64,000 nucleotides of DNA, from NCBI RefSeq assembly GCF_011761265.1, contig NZ_JAAOZB010000002.1, positions 806,001-870,000 of the forward strand. The letters are read 5' to 3'. The notes beneath the pieces are model-generated. The model did not search any database. It saw only the letters and a list, made by a program, of their open reading frames with translations, and was not told the origin of the DNA. Made by a program: the position numbers and the translations under genes. This document shows positions 11,346 through 19,993 of this stretch, in pieces (within the stretch, counting starts at the first letter, position 1; every line of letters begins with the position of its first letter). The stretch comes from Microbacterium halimionae (lineage in GTDB: Bacteria > Actinomycetota > Actinomycetes > Actinomycetales > Microbacteriaceae).

Positions 11346-12605
11346 ATGATCGAGACTGTCGTGAGCGCGCGTGATCGAATGCTGCGCGCAAAAACTGCGG
11401 CGCGGGAGATTGCGTTGCTCAGAGATGCGCAGAAGACTGAGGCGCTTGAAGCGATGGCAGCGGCGATCTCAGCCGATGCCGCGGATATTGTGGCCGCGAA
11501 CGTCGTGGATATTTCTCGCGGTGAGGCGAGTGGGCTTTCGCTCGCGCTTCAAGACCGCCTGCGGCTTGATCACGCCCGCGTAAAGTCGCTTGCCGACGCG
11601 GTGGCCCTTGTCGCTGTGCTTCCGGATCCGGTCGGCCGAGTGCTTGATGACCGGACGCTTGCAAATGGGCTGCATCTGCAGAAGGTCGCGGTGCCCTTCG
11701 GCGTCGTCGGATCCATCTACGAAGCGCGGCCGAATGTCACTGTCGATATCGCAGCGCTCGCACTGCGCTCAGGCAACTCCATTGTGTTGCGCGGCGGAAC
11801 TGCCGCCGAAATGACCAACGCTGCTCTTGTGGCTACGATGCGACGTGCGCTGACGTCTGTGGGTATCACTCCCGAGGCTATTCAGACGATCGATAAGTTC
11901 GGACGTGAAGGTGCACGCGAGTTAATGCACGCACGCGGCATCATCGATGTTCTCGTCCCGCGGGGGAGCGCAGAACTGATTTCGACTGTCGTCACAGAGT
12001 CGACAGTTCCCGTAATCGAGACCGGGGCAGGTGTCGTACACATTGTGCTCGACGCAACGGCACCGCTTGAGTGGGCGCGTGAGATTGTCGTTAACGCGAA
12101 GGTACAGCGGCCGAGTGTCTGCAACGCGGTGGAGACCGTTTTGGTGCACCGTGGTGCCGCAGAGCGGCTTGTGCCGCCGATCACCTCGGCGCTTCAGGCG
12201 AGCGGAGTTGTCGTTCACGGAGATACCGACGTACAGAAATTGGGCACGGATATTGTTCCGGCTACTCCGGAAGACTGGAAAACGGAGTACCTCGGACTTG
12301 AGATCGCCATGCGCGTGGTCGACGACCTCGACGGTGCGCTTGCCCATATTCGCGAGTATTCGACGCATCACACTGAGTCGATCATCACGACTGACGACGC
12401 GTCTGCTGACCGATTTCTTGCCGAGGTGGATTCCGCGGTAGTGATGGTCAACTCGTCGACACGATTCACAGACGGCAGCGAGTTTGGTTTCGGCGCAGAA
12501 GTGGGAATTTCCACTCAAAAACTTCATGCCCGGGGCCCAATGGGTCTAGCCGAGCTCACGAGCACGAAGTGGCTGGCGCGCGGCGCCGGTCAGGTTCGTG
12601 CCTGA
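11346..12605 (+). CDS. proA: glutamate-5-semialdehyde dehydrogenase
   Basis: Reduces gamma-glutamyl phosphate to the semialdehyde with NADPH in proline synthesis. 419 residues, normal length; VPFGVVGSIYEARPNVTVD, the catalytic-cysteine segment QRPSVCNAVETVLVH, and EFGFGAEVGISTQKLHARGPMG (split across the C-terminal third) are family features. ATG 11346 is chosen; TTG 11343 directly before it is possible. Operon partner of proB. Confidence 0.97.
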   Translation: MIETVVSARDRMLRAKTAAREIALLRDAQKTEALEAMAAAISADAADIVAANVVDISRGEASGLSLALQDRLRLDHARVKSLADAVALVAVLPDPVGRVLDDRTLANGLHLQKVAVPFGVVGSIYEARPNVTVDIAALALRSGNSIVLRGGTAAEMTNAALVATMRRALTSVGITPEAIQTIDKFGREGARELMHARGIIDVLVPRGSAELISTVVTESTVPVIETGAGVVHIVLDATAPLEWAREIVVNAKVQRPSVCNAVETVLVHRGAAERLVPPITSALQASGVVVHGDTDVQKLGTDIVPATPEDWKTEYLGLEIAMRVVDDLDGALAHIREYSTHHTESIITTDDASADRFLAEVDSAVVMVNSSTRFTDGSEFGFGAEVGISTQKLHARGPMGLAELTSTKWLARGAGQVRA

Positions 12606-12610
12606 CCGCC

Positions 12611-12616
12611 TAGACT
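12611..12616 (+). promoter_or_regulatory. possible -10 for the 12.66-kb small gene
   Basis: TAGACT six bases after the proA stop, with GGAGTA as a Shine-Dalgarno before ATG 12662; no convincing -35 is seen. Confidence 0.35.
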
Positions 12617-12661
12617 GGTGAGGCGCACGCGCGCCACCCCGACATCCCGAACGGAGTACAG

Positions 12662-12886
12662 ATGACCTTGTCAACGCTCGTCGCATTTGCGGCTGAGGAG
12701 TCAGAGCACCACGGAAACGTCGCGCTCGAGACGATCGGGTATTTTTTTGTAGCGCTACTGGTGTTCGCGGTGCTCGGTTTCGTTGCGTGGTCGTACCGCG
12801 GAGTTGCTAACCGTCACCCGCAGAAGGCGCAAGCGTACGCAGCTACTCACGTGAAAGAGCTCCAAAAACCGGAGCACGGCCACTAG
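12662..12886 (+). CDS. small single-pass membrane protein (hypothetical)
   Basis: A 74-residue protein with one clear membrane helix ([20 protein letters not shown], about residues 24-43) followed by a basic, Lys/His-rich cytoplasmic tail. AACGGAGT lies upstream of the ATG. It sits between proA and nadD, overlaps neither, and has no recognisable domain; conserved genes of this size are often seen at this position in related genomes, which I recall but cannot check. Confidence 0.75.
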   Translation: MTLSTLVAFAAEESEHHGNVALETIGYFFVALLVFAVLGFVAWSYRGVANRHPQKAQAYAATHVKELQKPEHGH

Positions 12887-12893
12887 GCATCCG

Positions 12894-13490
12894 GTGACAG
12901 CTGCACAACGGACGCGTATTGGCGTCATGGGCGGCACTTTCGATCCCATCCACCACGGTCACCTTGTGGCAGCGAGCGAGGTCGCCGCGTCCTTTGACCT
13001 TGACGAAGTGGTTTTCGTGCCAACCGGAGAGCCCTGGCAAAAAAAGAGTGTCACGGCGAGCGAGCATCGCTACCTGATGACAGTCGTTGCTACGGCATCC
13101 AATCCCAGTTTTACTGTGAGCCGGGTAGATATCGACCGTGGGGGGCCGACCTACACGATCGACACGTTGCGTGATCTGAAAGCTGAGCGTCCTGATGCAG
13201 ATTTCTTCTTCATCAGCGGGGCGGACGCCGTAGCGCAAATTCTCAGTTGGAGAGACCATGATGAACTGTGGGATCTCGCGCACTTTGTGGCCGTATCTCG
13301 CCCAGGGCACGTGCTGAGCACTGCAGGGCTTCCGAGCAGCGGCGCGAGTCAGCTTGAAATTCCCGCGTTGTCTATCTCATCGACGGCGTGCCGCCAGCGC
13401 GTTCGGAGCGGAAAACCCGTGTGGTACCTCGTACCTGACGGAGTTGTCCAGTACATTGCGAAACACCACCTCTATCGGAGCAAGGCATGA
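12894..13490 (+). CDS. nadD: nicotinate-nucleotide adenylyltransferase
   Basis: Adenylates nicotinate mononucleotide in NAD synthesis. 198 residues with the nucleotidyltransferase motif [12 protein letters not shown] near the N-terminus and the C-terminal [25 protein letters not shown] pattern (SISSTxxR). GTG 12894 is the only start that keeps the first strand. The stop overlaps the next gene (ATGA at 13487), linking nadD, a membrane protein and rsfS. Confidence 0.96.
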   Translation: MTAAQRTRIGVMGGTFDPIHHGHLVAASEVAASFDLDEVVFVPTGEPWQKKSVTASEHRYLMTVVATASNPSFTVSRVDIDRGGPTYTIDTLRDLKAERPDADFFFISGADAVAQILSWRDHDELWDLAHFVAVSRPGHVLSTAGLPSSGASQLEIPALSISSTACRQRVRSGKPVWYLVPDGVVQYIAKHHLYRSKA

Positions 13491-14431
13491 GTAACTCAGA
13501 CGAGACGAGCACACGGTCGCTCACGCGTCGGCAACTGCGGGAACAGCGCAGCACCGGGTCGACTCCCATCATCTCTCCCGAAGCAGACGCCAAGGAAGAG
13601 TCGGCGCCGCAGGCAGTAGCACCGCGCGCACGCGCCGCCGAACCCGCTCCGATGGCGCCCGCGCCGCGTGCGGACGCACAGGTGGACCTTGGCGCGTCAC
13701 CACTCACTCGGCGTCAAGCACGGGAGCAGGAGCGTATTCGTACAGCTTCGGTACCTGTGATCTTGCGTGATGTGCCTGAGGCCGAGCCCAGCCCCGAGCC
13801 GAGGAAGCCGAAGACATCCGGCAAGCCCAAGAAGGCCGAGCCGTCGCCAGCTGTTCCCGACCACGAGTCTCAGCCGATCAGCGACGCGGCTGCTCACCTT
13901 GCACTAGAGGCTGAAGAAGAGCCGGCGGCGATGGTGAGCCCGAGCCTTGGACAGAAGTTGCTTGAAGGCGAGCCCGAGAAGGTCGTCCTGTCTAATTCTT
14001 TCGACCAGCTCATCGCCCGCGGCGCTACGACAACTGGATCGCTGGGTTCTTCGAACGCGCTTATTCTCTCGCAGACGCCTAATGGCGCGGGGCTTTCTTC
14101 ACCGGTCGCCTCGACCGGTGAAGTGTTGATCACTGGAACTTTTGCGCTGCCGGAAGGGCTCGGGTCGACCGGGCACGCTCCGGGTATGGCAGATGGAAAA
14201 GAAGCGGATGCCATTTTGTTGGATGGTGAGCTTCCTGCAGCTTCTTCTCCGACGCCGATCGCGGCAAGCGCGGCGATCAGCACAATCAAAAGCTCCGATG
14301 ACATGATTCGTCCGCCGGCGCCCGAAAAGGGCAGTCGACTTATGCTCGCCCTCGTGATCACCGCGGGTGCGTTAGCCCTCGCGCTGGTCGGAGTAACTAT
14401 TCTCGCTTTCGTTACAGGAGTCTTCCCATGA
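13487..14431 (+). CDS. hypothetical Ala/Pro-rich protein with C-terminal membrane anchor
   Basis: 314 residues, no recognised domain. Two copies of a basic motif, [10 protein letters not shown] (about residues 12-21) and [11 protein letters not shown] (about 73-83), lie in a disordered, Pro/Glu/Ala-rich cytoplasmic N-terminal region. A Ser/Gly-rich middle part and one C-terminal helix ([20 protein letters not shown], about residues 285-305) follow. Overlaps nadD and rsfS by 4 bp each. The TRRxxRE-type repeat recalls short basic motifs seen in other actinobacterial envelope proteins, but its role is unknown. Confidence 0.75.
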   Translation: MSNSDETSTRSLTRRQLREQRSTGSTPIISPEADAKEESAPQAVAPRARAAEPAPMAPAPRADAQVDLGASPLTRRQAREQERIRTASVPVILRDVPEAEPSPEPRKPKTSGKPKKAEPSPAVPDHESQPISDAAAHLALEAEEEPAAMVSPSLGQKLLEGEPEKVVLSNSFDQLIARGATTTGSLGSSNALILSQTPNGAGLSSPVASTGEVLITGTFALPEGLGSTGHAPGMADGKEADAILLDGELPAASSPTPIAASAAISTIKSSDDMIRPPAPEKGSRLMLALVITAGALALALVGVTILAFVTGVFP

Positions 14432-14805
14432 CAGCCACCCCTCAGTCCATTGAAATGCTGCAGATCGCGGCAAACGCCGCTGACGCCAAGGGCGGCGATG
14501 ATCTCGTTGCGCTCGACGTCTCAGAGCCTCTGCCCCTCGTAGACATTTTCTTGCTCGTCACGGGACGTAACGAGCGCAACGTCGCTGCCATCGGCGATGA
14601 AATTGAAGAGCGGCTCCTGGCTGCCGGTCATAAGCGCCTTCGACGCGAAGGACGCCAGGAATCCCGCTGGTTGCTTATTGACTTCGGCGACCTGGTTGTG
14701 CACATCTTCCATGAGGAAGAGCGCAACTATTACGGTCTCGAGCGTCTCTGGAAGGACTGCCCCGTCGTTCCCTTTGAGATTGCAACCCCGGCGCCTGCGG
14801 AATGA
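14428..14805 (+). CDS. rsfS: ribosome silencing factor RsfS
   Basis: Binds L14 and blocks subunit joining under starvation. 125 residues, usual length; LVALDVSEPLPLVDIFLLVTG, RQESRWLLIDFGDLVVHIFHEEERNYYGLERLW (in parts) are conserved family segments. ATG 14428 overlaps the preceding stop. nadD-x-rsfS is the standard arrangement. Confidence 0.96.
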   Translation: MTATPQSIEMLQIAANAADAKGGDDLVALDVSEPLPLVDIFLLVTGRNERNVAAIGDEIEERLLAAGHKRLRREGRQESRWLLIDFGDLVVHIFHEEERNYYGLERLWKDCPVVPFEIATPAPAE

Positions 14806-14892
14806 TCGGCGAACTACATATTCGCGGCCGTCGAATTCGTTCTCGCGCGGGAATGTAGTAATCTAGTCAGGTTGCCTCACGCAGGTAACTAT

Positions 14893-14965
14893 GGGCCTGT
14901 GGCGCAGCTGGTAGCGCACCTGCATGGCATGCAGGGGGTCGGGGGTTCGAGTCCCCCCAGGTCCA
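14893..14965 (+). tRNA. tRNA-Ala (anticodon GGC)
   Basis: 73-nt cloverleaf: acceptor GGGCCTG / CAGGTCC with one G-U pair, anticodon stem CCTGC / GCAGG around loop ATGGCAT giving GGC, T arm GGGGG-TTCGAGT-CCCCC. The discriminator is A and CCA is not encoded. A strong terminator starts immediately after. Confidence 0.96.
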
Positions 14966-14966
14966 C

Positions 14967-14998
14967 AAAAACCCCGGTTAATCCGGGGTTTTTGTTTT
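14967..14998 (+). terminator. intrinsic terminator of tRNA-Ala
   Basis: AAAAACCCCGG / CCGGGGTTTTT 11-bp stem with TTAAT loop and a further TTTT run; directly abuts the tRNA 3' end. Confidence 0.9.
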
Positions 14999-15072
14999 CT
15001 ACGCATCGCCTGAGAGTGCTACGCGGCGTGGGTACGTGTGGTAAAAGGAGAGCGCCATTGCGCCGCCCGGGC

Positions 15073-15963
15073 TCAGTGTGAGTCGCGAATGATCTCAATG
15101 AACTTTTTCTGTGCGTGACGCCCCGAATTAGTGGGGATGAGTGGGTAGACATGTACCTGCCCGTGCGCTTCGTGAACGTGAAATGGCACGTGCGCTTTGA
15201 CTGCTTTTTCTGCGAGGACGTGGGCGTCGGGGTTAAGTACGTCGCGGGTGCCTGTGAAAACGGTTATCGGGCCGATGCCCGTGAGGTCGCCAAACAACGG
15301 ACTGACAATCGGATCCCGAAGCTCAAGCTCACCACGCCAACTTTCAGCGAGTACGCGGCCGCCGGGGGTGCCGAGCCACGGGTCGGTTGGTTGCACTTCG
15401 GGTATGCGTGGGTTACTCCATGACAGGTCTAGCGCCGGGGAAATGAGTGCCGTCTGGGGGAGGGTGATGCCCTCGTCACGCAGAGCAAGCGCAGTCGAGA
15501 GAGCAATCTGTCCACCCGCAGAATCTCCCGCGAGCGATGTCGGCCCAAACTTCTCGCGGCTTCGATGCACCAGCGCGCGGACGCCTTCGAGTGCTTCGAG
15601 TGCAGTGCCGAAAGGTACGAGCGGGTAGATCGGAAGCGTCACTACCAATGACGCTTCGCTCGCGAGGCGGGCAGCGAGGTGCCAGTGCTGTGGAGCAATC
15701 TCGTTGACCCACCCGCCGCCGTGCACGTAGACGAGGCCTCCTCGGCCCGTTTCGGGCCGGATGGTATACACAGGCCAGCCACCCACGTGCTCGACATCAA
15801 CACGGATGTCTTGGCGCAGCCGAGCTGGTGGGCCGTATGACGCGGGGCGCAACTCACGCTCACGGATACGTCGCATCGCGCCGTTTGCCGTGATGAATGT
15901 GCGGTTTGCTCGAAGCAGCTTCAACGCGATGGGAACCAAGGCATCGGGCAAAGATGGCGTCAT
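15073..15963 (-). CDS. alpha/beta hydrolase, hormone-sensitive-lipase (HSL) type esterase
   Basis: Probable carboxylesterase of 296 residues. The oxyanion-hole motif HGGGW (about residue 82), nucleophile elbow GDSAGG, an Asp in GTRDVLNPD and a His in HEAHGQVHVYPL give a complete catalytic triad. ATG 15963 is used. It is monocistronic and convergent with the tRNA-Ala region; its substrate cannot be inferred. Confidence 0.9.
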   Translation of the reverse strand: MTPSLPDALVPIALKLLRANRTFITANGAMRRIRERELRPASYGPPARLRQDIRVDVEHVGGWPVYTIRPETGRGGLVYVHGGGWVNEIAPQHWHLAARLASEASLVVTLPIYPLVPFGTALEALEGVRALVHRSREKFGPTSLAGDSAGGQIALSTALALRDEGITLPQTALISPALDLSWSNPRIPEVQPTDPWLGTPGGRVLAESWRGELELRDPIVSPLFGDLTGIGPITVFTGTRDVLNPDAHVLAEKAVKAHVPFHVHEAHGQVHVYPLIPTNSGRHAQKKFIEIIRDSH

Positions 15964-16164
15964 CCTCTAAGCATTGCGCACGCTTCTGGTGATGTCATCG
16001 ATGACTTCTGGGCGATAGACCGGAGAGCTGCGCATTGTGTCGTTTAGGTACCGGAGTTCGGAAACCTGGGTTTTAAATTTGAATCGGTGATAGATTTCCG
16101 CCAGGAGCAGTCGCCGTTTATGGCCTTGACGATTATTGCCCTCCTTAATGGAAGGGATCTCGTC

Positions 16165-17337
16165 GTGATCCGTATTTTTTCGTCTGCTCGCGCCACTGCA
16201 ATCGTTGCCGCGGCCGTCGCTCTCGTTGTAATTCCCGCCACCGCCGCATCGGCGGACACCACGATTGACGGGCCCATTGGGCTTGGCACCGCGGGGGACT
16301 ATTCTGTGCTCGCGGCCTCAACAGTCACGAACACAAATGTTTCGACACTGTCGGACGATCTAGGCCTCAGCCCTGGTTCGTCCATCACTGGCTTTCCGCC
16401 AGGAATTGTCGGGGGCACTATCCACCAGACGGATGCAGAGGCAGCACAAGCACAGGTTGATCTGACAACCGCGTACAACGTGGCGGCATCGCTTACGCCC
16501 ATTCAAACCGGGCTCGAAGAGCTCACTGGTCTTTCGCTCGTTCCGGGCGTGTACTCCGGCGGAACGCTCGCGGTCAGCGGGGCGCTTGTCCTCGAAGGTA
16601 CGGCTGAGTCAGTGTGGGTCTTCCAAGCGGCATCTTCCCTGACAGTCGGTTCGGCTGCGAACATCACAGTCACCGGTGGTGCAAGCGCGTGCAATGTCTT
16701 CTGGCAGGTGGGTAGTTCCGCAACGCTCAAAACCGGTGCGCAGTTCATCGGCACTGTTATGGCGGACATCTCAGTGACCGCTGAAACCGCAGCCACCGTA
16801 ACCGGCCGTCTCCTCGCCCGTACTGGAGCTGTGACGCTTGATACGAACACCATCACAGCACCCACCGGGTGTGCGACAGCGCCCGGTGAGGTTTCGACCA
16901 GCCCCGAAATAACTTCGGAAGCTCCCGCGGATGGCACTGTCGGCGGCCCGTATTCACACACGATTACTTCGTCTGGTACCCCAGACGCGAGCTATAGCGT
17001 GACCAGCGGACAGCTACCTGCAGGGCTCGTGCTCAATGAGGTTACTGGAGAAATTTCTGGCACGCCGACTGCCTCGGGATCAACGACGTTCACGGTAACG
17101 GCGAGCAATGGCACGTCCCCTGACGCAGAGGTGACCTATGTGCTGGTCGTGAATCCCGCCAGTGTCGAGGCAACGCCGGAAACACCCGTAGACAACCAAC
17201 CTATTTCGGCAGAAGTGACACCTGGACTCGCCGAGAGCGGCCTTTCGGTGGGAGCCACGCCTTTTGTGGGCGCGGTCATGATCGCCCTGGGTGTGCTCGC
17301 GGTCCTTCGTTCGCGGCGGCTAACTTCACGCGGCTAG
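16165..17337 (+). CDS. secreted DUF3494 (ice-binding-like) protein with Ig-like domain and C-terminal anchor
   Basis: 390 residues: a signal peptide (IVAAAVALVVIPATAASA), a DUF3494 beta-helix (about 30-235; GLGTAGDYSVLAASTVTNT at its start, GVYSGGTLAVSGALVLEG, SSLTVGSAANITVTGGASACNVFW in parts), a putative-Ig (He_PIG) repeat with GGPYSHTITSSG and GLPAGL-like QLPAGLVLNEVTGEISGTP, then a hydrophobic helix with an RSRR tail. DUF3494 is the fold of ice-binding adhesins, though members also occur in non-cold bacteria. GTG 16165 follows GGAAGGGA at 7 bases. About 200 bp upstream show no recognised element. Its 3' end overlaps the convergent gene by 12 bp. Confidence 0.85.
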   Translation: MIRIFSSARATAIVAAAVALVVIPATAASADTTIDGPIGLGTAGDYSVLAASTVTNTNVSTLSDDLGLSPGSSITGFPPGIVGGTIHQTDAEAAQAQVDLTTAYNVAASLTPIQTGLEELTGLSLVPGVYSGGTLAVSGALVLEGTAESVWVFQAASSLTVGSAANITVTGGASACNVFWQVGSSATLKTGAQFIGTVMADISVTAETAATVTGRLLARTGAVTLDTNTITAPTGCATAPGEVSTSPEITSEAPADGTVGGPYSHTITSSGTPDASYSVTSGQLPAGLVLNEVTGEISGTPTASGSTTFTVTASNGTSPDAEVTYVLVVNPASVEATPETPVDNQPISAEVTPGLAESGLSVGATPFVGAVMIALGVLAVLRSRRLTSRG

Positions 17338-18198
17338 GGCGTTGTTCGCAATGCGTAACAGCTGATTGCGGATGGGAGCAGCGCGCGCTTCGAACGCGCG
17401 CTGCATCCTGCCGTACTCGGTCTTGCCCGCTGTCGTTTCGATGGTGATCGGCTCATAGCCCCAGTCGCTCAGATCATATGGCGATGCACGCATATCTATT
17501 TCTCTGATCGATCGCGCAAGGTCGAAAGTTTCGAGAAGTAGTCGCCCAGGTACCAACGGACCGAGCTTCACAGCCCACTTGTACAGATCCATGTTCGAGT
17601 GAAGACACCCGGGTTGCTCGTTCTCGACTCTGGCGTCTGCTGATAGCTCGCTTGCGTTCCTTGGCACCGCGTCGAGGGTGAAGAATCGGAAGGCATCGAA
17701 GTGCGTGCACCGCAGTTCATGACTTTCGACGACAGCATCCGTGCCCGAAGCGCCTAGACGAAGCGGGGCGTCATGGCGGACTTCACCATTCTTGTAGAGC
17801 ATCGCCCACTCGTGTAGACCGAAGCAGCCAAACGCGGGAGTCTTCAACGCTGTTGCCTTAAGAACGCCAGCAATTGCGCGCACGAGGATTGGCCTCTCGC
17901 GCGCGAAGCTTGCCGCATCAACCACCAAATCATCGCCCGCGCTCAGATATCCGCGCCAGTGAGCGCGCGGCGATTGGGCTGCATTGAGTAAGCGAACGCC
18001 GGCGCCAGGGTGCCAGCGGCGAAGAATCGCGGGCTTGTACGAATAGTACGTGTAGAGAAAATCATCGACGGGGTGCGTCTGACCGCGGGCCGCGCGTGCC
18101 CGTCGATCGACGGTCATGATGTCTGCTGAGCGCTGATGGTGGCGTTCGAGCGCTTGCCATTCATCGAACTCGAGAGTCTCAGAAGACGAACTCGTCAC
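17326..18198 (-). CDS. '3-methyladenine DNA glycosylase'-annotated family protein
   Basis: 290 residues of an actinobacterial family usually labelled 3-methyladenine DNA glycosylase, though it shows no HhH-GPD or AlkA/AAG motif, so the label is weak. Conserved-looking segments are HPVDDFLYTYYSYKP, LRRWHPGAGV, FGCFGLHEWAMLY, CTHFDAFRFFT and EQPGCLHSNMDLYKWA. The start ATG at 18198 overlaps the stop of the HMCES-type gene, supporting a DNA-damage link. No membrane segments. Converges with the DUF3494 gene with a 12-bp overlap. Confidence 0.7.
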   Translation of the reverse strand: MTSSSSETLEFDEWQALERHHQRSADIMTVDRRARAARGQTHPVDDFLYTYYSYKPAILRRWHPGAGVRLLNAAQSPRAHWRGYLSAGDDLVVDAASFARERPILVRAIAGVLKATALKTPAFGCFGLHEWAMLYKNGEVRHDAPLRLGASGTDAVVESHELRCTHFDAFRFFTLDAVPRNASELSADARVENEQPGCLHSNMDLYKWAVKLGPLVPGRLLLETFDLARSIREIDMRASPYDLSDWGYEPITIETTAGKTEYGRMQRAFEARAAPIRNQLLRIANNALAA

Positions 18199-18908
18199 TC
18201 GAACGTCACCGGCTCGATGAGCTCAGGAGAGTTGTTGCGCACGTTGCCTACGGCGGACGCCACGATGTGATTGTCGAGCGTCTCGGCAAGATCGGGCGCA
18301 GCATCGACAGCTGCATCGAGGATGTCGCCAACGTTGTCGATAGTGGGATCGAGCCAAGCTTCAGCGACATCTGCGTCGACAAAAAGCGGCATCCGATCAT
18401 GGATTGAGCCAAGAGTGCCGATCGCCGAACGAGTGAGGATAGTGAAGCTCAACATCCAAGGGTTCGTGCCGTCGGTCGCTGCCGGGTTCTTCCACCACTC
18501 GTAAAGGCCTGCGAAGAACATAGATCCCTCGTCCGAGGGGTGGATGTAGTGCGGAGTTTTACCCGCTGCCGTCGTCTTCCACTCGTAGTAACCGGATGCG
18601 GGAACGATCGCGCGGCGCTTTTCAAGAGCCCCGCGGAACATGGGTTTAGTCTCAATTTCTTCTACGCGGGCGTTGAATGCACGAGAACCGATGGATGGAT
18701 CTTTCGCCCACGCGGGCACGAGTCCCCAGCGTGCAGGTTCTACCCGCCTGGTCGGGGGTTCGGTCTTGACCGAATCGAGAACAATAGCCGCCAGACTGGT
18801 CGGCGCGATGTTGTACGAGGGAGCAGGTAACGCCTCGTTCACGATGTCGGCGCGCAACACGCCCACGAGCTCGGCTCCGGGTTTAGCGACTACGAAACGC
18901 CCACACAT
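18195..18908 (-). CDS. SOS response-associated peptidase (HMCES/YedK, DUF159)
   Basis: Shields abasic sites in single-stranded DNA by forming a covalent link through its N-terminal cysteine. 237 residues starting MCGRFVV, so Cys2 is exposed after Met removal; ARWGLVPAWAKD, FNARVEEIETKPMF, SGYYEWK and the HDRMP motif are all present. The start at 18908 is fixed by Cys2 and by TAGGCT six bases upstream. It is the first of a two-gene unit with the downstream glycosylase-annotated gene. Confidence 0.95.
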   Translation of the reverse strand: MCGRFVVAKPGAELVGVLRADIVNEALPAPSYNIAPTSLAAIVLDSVKTEPPTRRVEPARWGLVPAWAKDPSIGSRAFNARVEEIETKPMFRGALEKRRAIVPASGYYEWKTTAAGKTPHYIHPSDEGSMFFAGLYEWWKNPAATDGTNPWMLSFTILTRSAIGTLGSIHDRMPLFVDADVAEAWLDPTIDNVGDILDAAVDAAPDLAETLDNHIVASAVGNVRNNSPELIEPVTFE

Positions 18909-18914
18909 GTTTCC

Positions 18915-18920
18915 AGCCTA
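18915..18920 (-). promoter_or_regulatory. -10 element for HMCES gene (leaderless)
   Basis: TAGGCT on the minus strand, six bases before ATG 18908. Confidence 0.55.
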
Positions 18921-18942
18921 CGGCGCGGCTCTGACACTTGGC

Positions 18943-19989
18943 TCAGTGCTTTGGTGCCTCGACCAACCCGAGATCCTGAAGTTTATCGAGAAGACCCGCA
19001 CCATCGCCATCTGTCACCCACGGCACTTCAGCAGCTGCGTGGTTGTTGACGACGGTTCGTCCACCCGCGAGTACAGCTTCGGCGGGGGAGAGCTGTCGAA
19101 TGGCAACGCCCGCCACATGGTCAGGGTGAGCGCTTGTGAAGTCGGTATAAATTGCGTCGTCGTGTTGGCCATCGTCTCCGATAAGAAGCCACTTGACATC
19201 GGGAAACTCGTTCGCGAGGCGCTCGAGGTTTTCGCTCTTATGGATTTTTCCACTTCGGAACCACCGGTCGTGTGTCGGTCCCCAGTCGGTGAGAAGCATT
19301 GCCCCAGCGGGAAAAAGGTGGCGGCGGAGAAAACGTGCGAGTGTGGGCGCGATGTTCCATGCGCCCGTCGACAAGTACACAATTGGCGCGCCGGGATGTT
19401 CGCGCACTAGTCGTTCAAGGAGCACCGACATGCCCGGAACCGGCTGACGAGCATGTTCGTTGATCACGAAGGAATTCCACGCCGCCAGGAACGGGCGGGG
19501 GAGCGCCGTCACCATGACGGTGTCATCGACGTCTGAAATGACGCCGAAGCGCGTATCTCTTCCGACAATGAAAACGCGGGTTTCTACCGGGTTTCCACCC
19601 TCAACCGACATGCGCAGAGATTGCCAACCGGGAGTGAGCGTTGCGGGAATCTCCGTGTCGATAACCCCGCCTCGATCGGCGACAACTTCGTGCGTGGCTC
19701 CATCGACAGTAATTGTGACGCGCGCAAATCCGATCGGCACGGATGCAAAGCTTCGCCAACCTCGTACGCCGGCATATTCGCCAGCGCCGCGCTCACGTGC
19801 ACGTGGGGGAATAACGACTCGTCCGAGAACGCGCACCCAATCCGCGCCACCATAGCCTGGAAAAGCTGCGACAGTCGGGGTTCGTCCGGCACGGCGCGCC
19901 CACATTTCTCGCCACGCATTGATGCGGTGCTCCAGTCGGGCCAACCACAGCACCTTGAGCGGTCGTTCTGGATCGCTTGAAGGGGACAC
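18943..19989 (-). CDS. App1-family (DUF2183) phosphatase
   Basis: Predicted phosphatidate-phosphatase-like HAD enzyme, 348 residues. HAD motif I reads SDVDDTVMVT, motif II STGAWN, the lysine lies in IHKSENL and motif III in GDDGQHDDAIY. The N-terminal 110 residues form a beta-rich domain (SFASVPIGFARVTITVDG). GTG 19989 lies 4 bp after the DedA stop, so the two are probably one transcript; both concern lipid phosphates or membrane lipids. Confidence 0.88.
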   Translation of the reverse strand: MSPSSDPERPLKVLWLARLEHRINAWREMWARRAGRTPTVAAFPGYGGADWVRVLGRVVIPPRARERGAGEYAGVRGWRSFASVPIGFARVTITVDGATHEVVADRGGVIDTEIPATLTPGWQSLRMSVEGGNPVETRVFIVGRDTRFGVISDVDDTVMVTALPRPFLAAWNSFVINEHARQPVPGMSVLLERLVREHPGAPIVYLSTGAWNIAPTLARFLRRHLFPAGAMLLTDWGPTHDRWFRSGKIHKSENLERLANEFPDVKWLLIGDDGQHDDAIYTDFTSAHPDHVAGVAIRQLSPAEAVLAGGRTVVNNHAAAEVPWVTDGDGAGLLDKLQDLGLVEAPKH

Positions 19990-19993
19990 GTGC

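Noticed and set aside
14893..14965. tRNA genes (Ala, Asn) as integration sites
   Set aside because: No integrase gene and no repeat of the tRNA 3' ends seen nearby; both are followed directly by normal terminators and core genes.
14872..15081. 69-codon frame over tRNA-Ala and its terminator
   Set aside because: Covers a secure tRNA and terminator; not coding.
15964..16164. Possible riboswitch upstream of the DUF3494 gene
   Set aside because: A small AGGT/ACCT pairing is visible, but no known aptamer core could be recognised.
18640..19410. 256-codon plus-strand frame across HMCES and App1 genes
   Set aside because: Spans two well-supported minus-strand genes and their gap; no domain.
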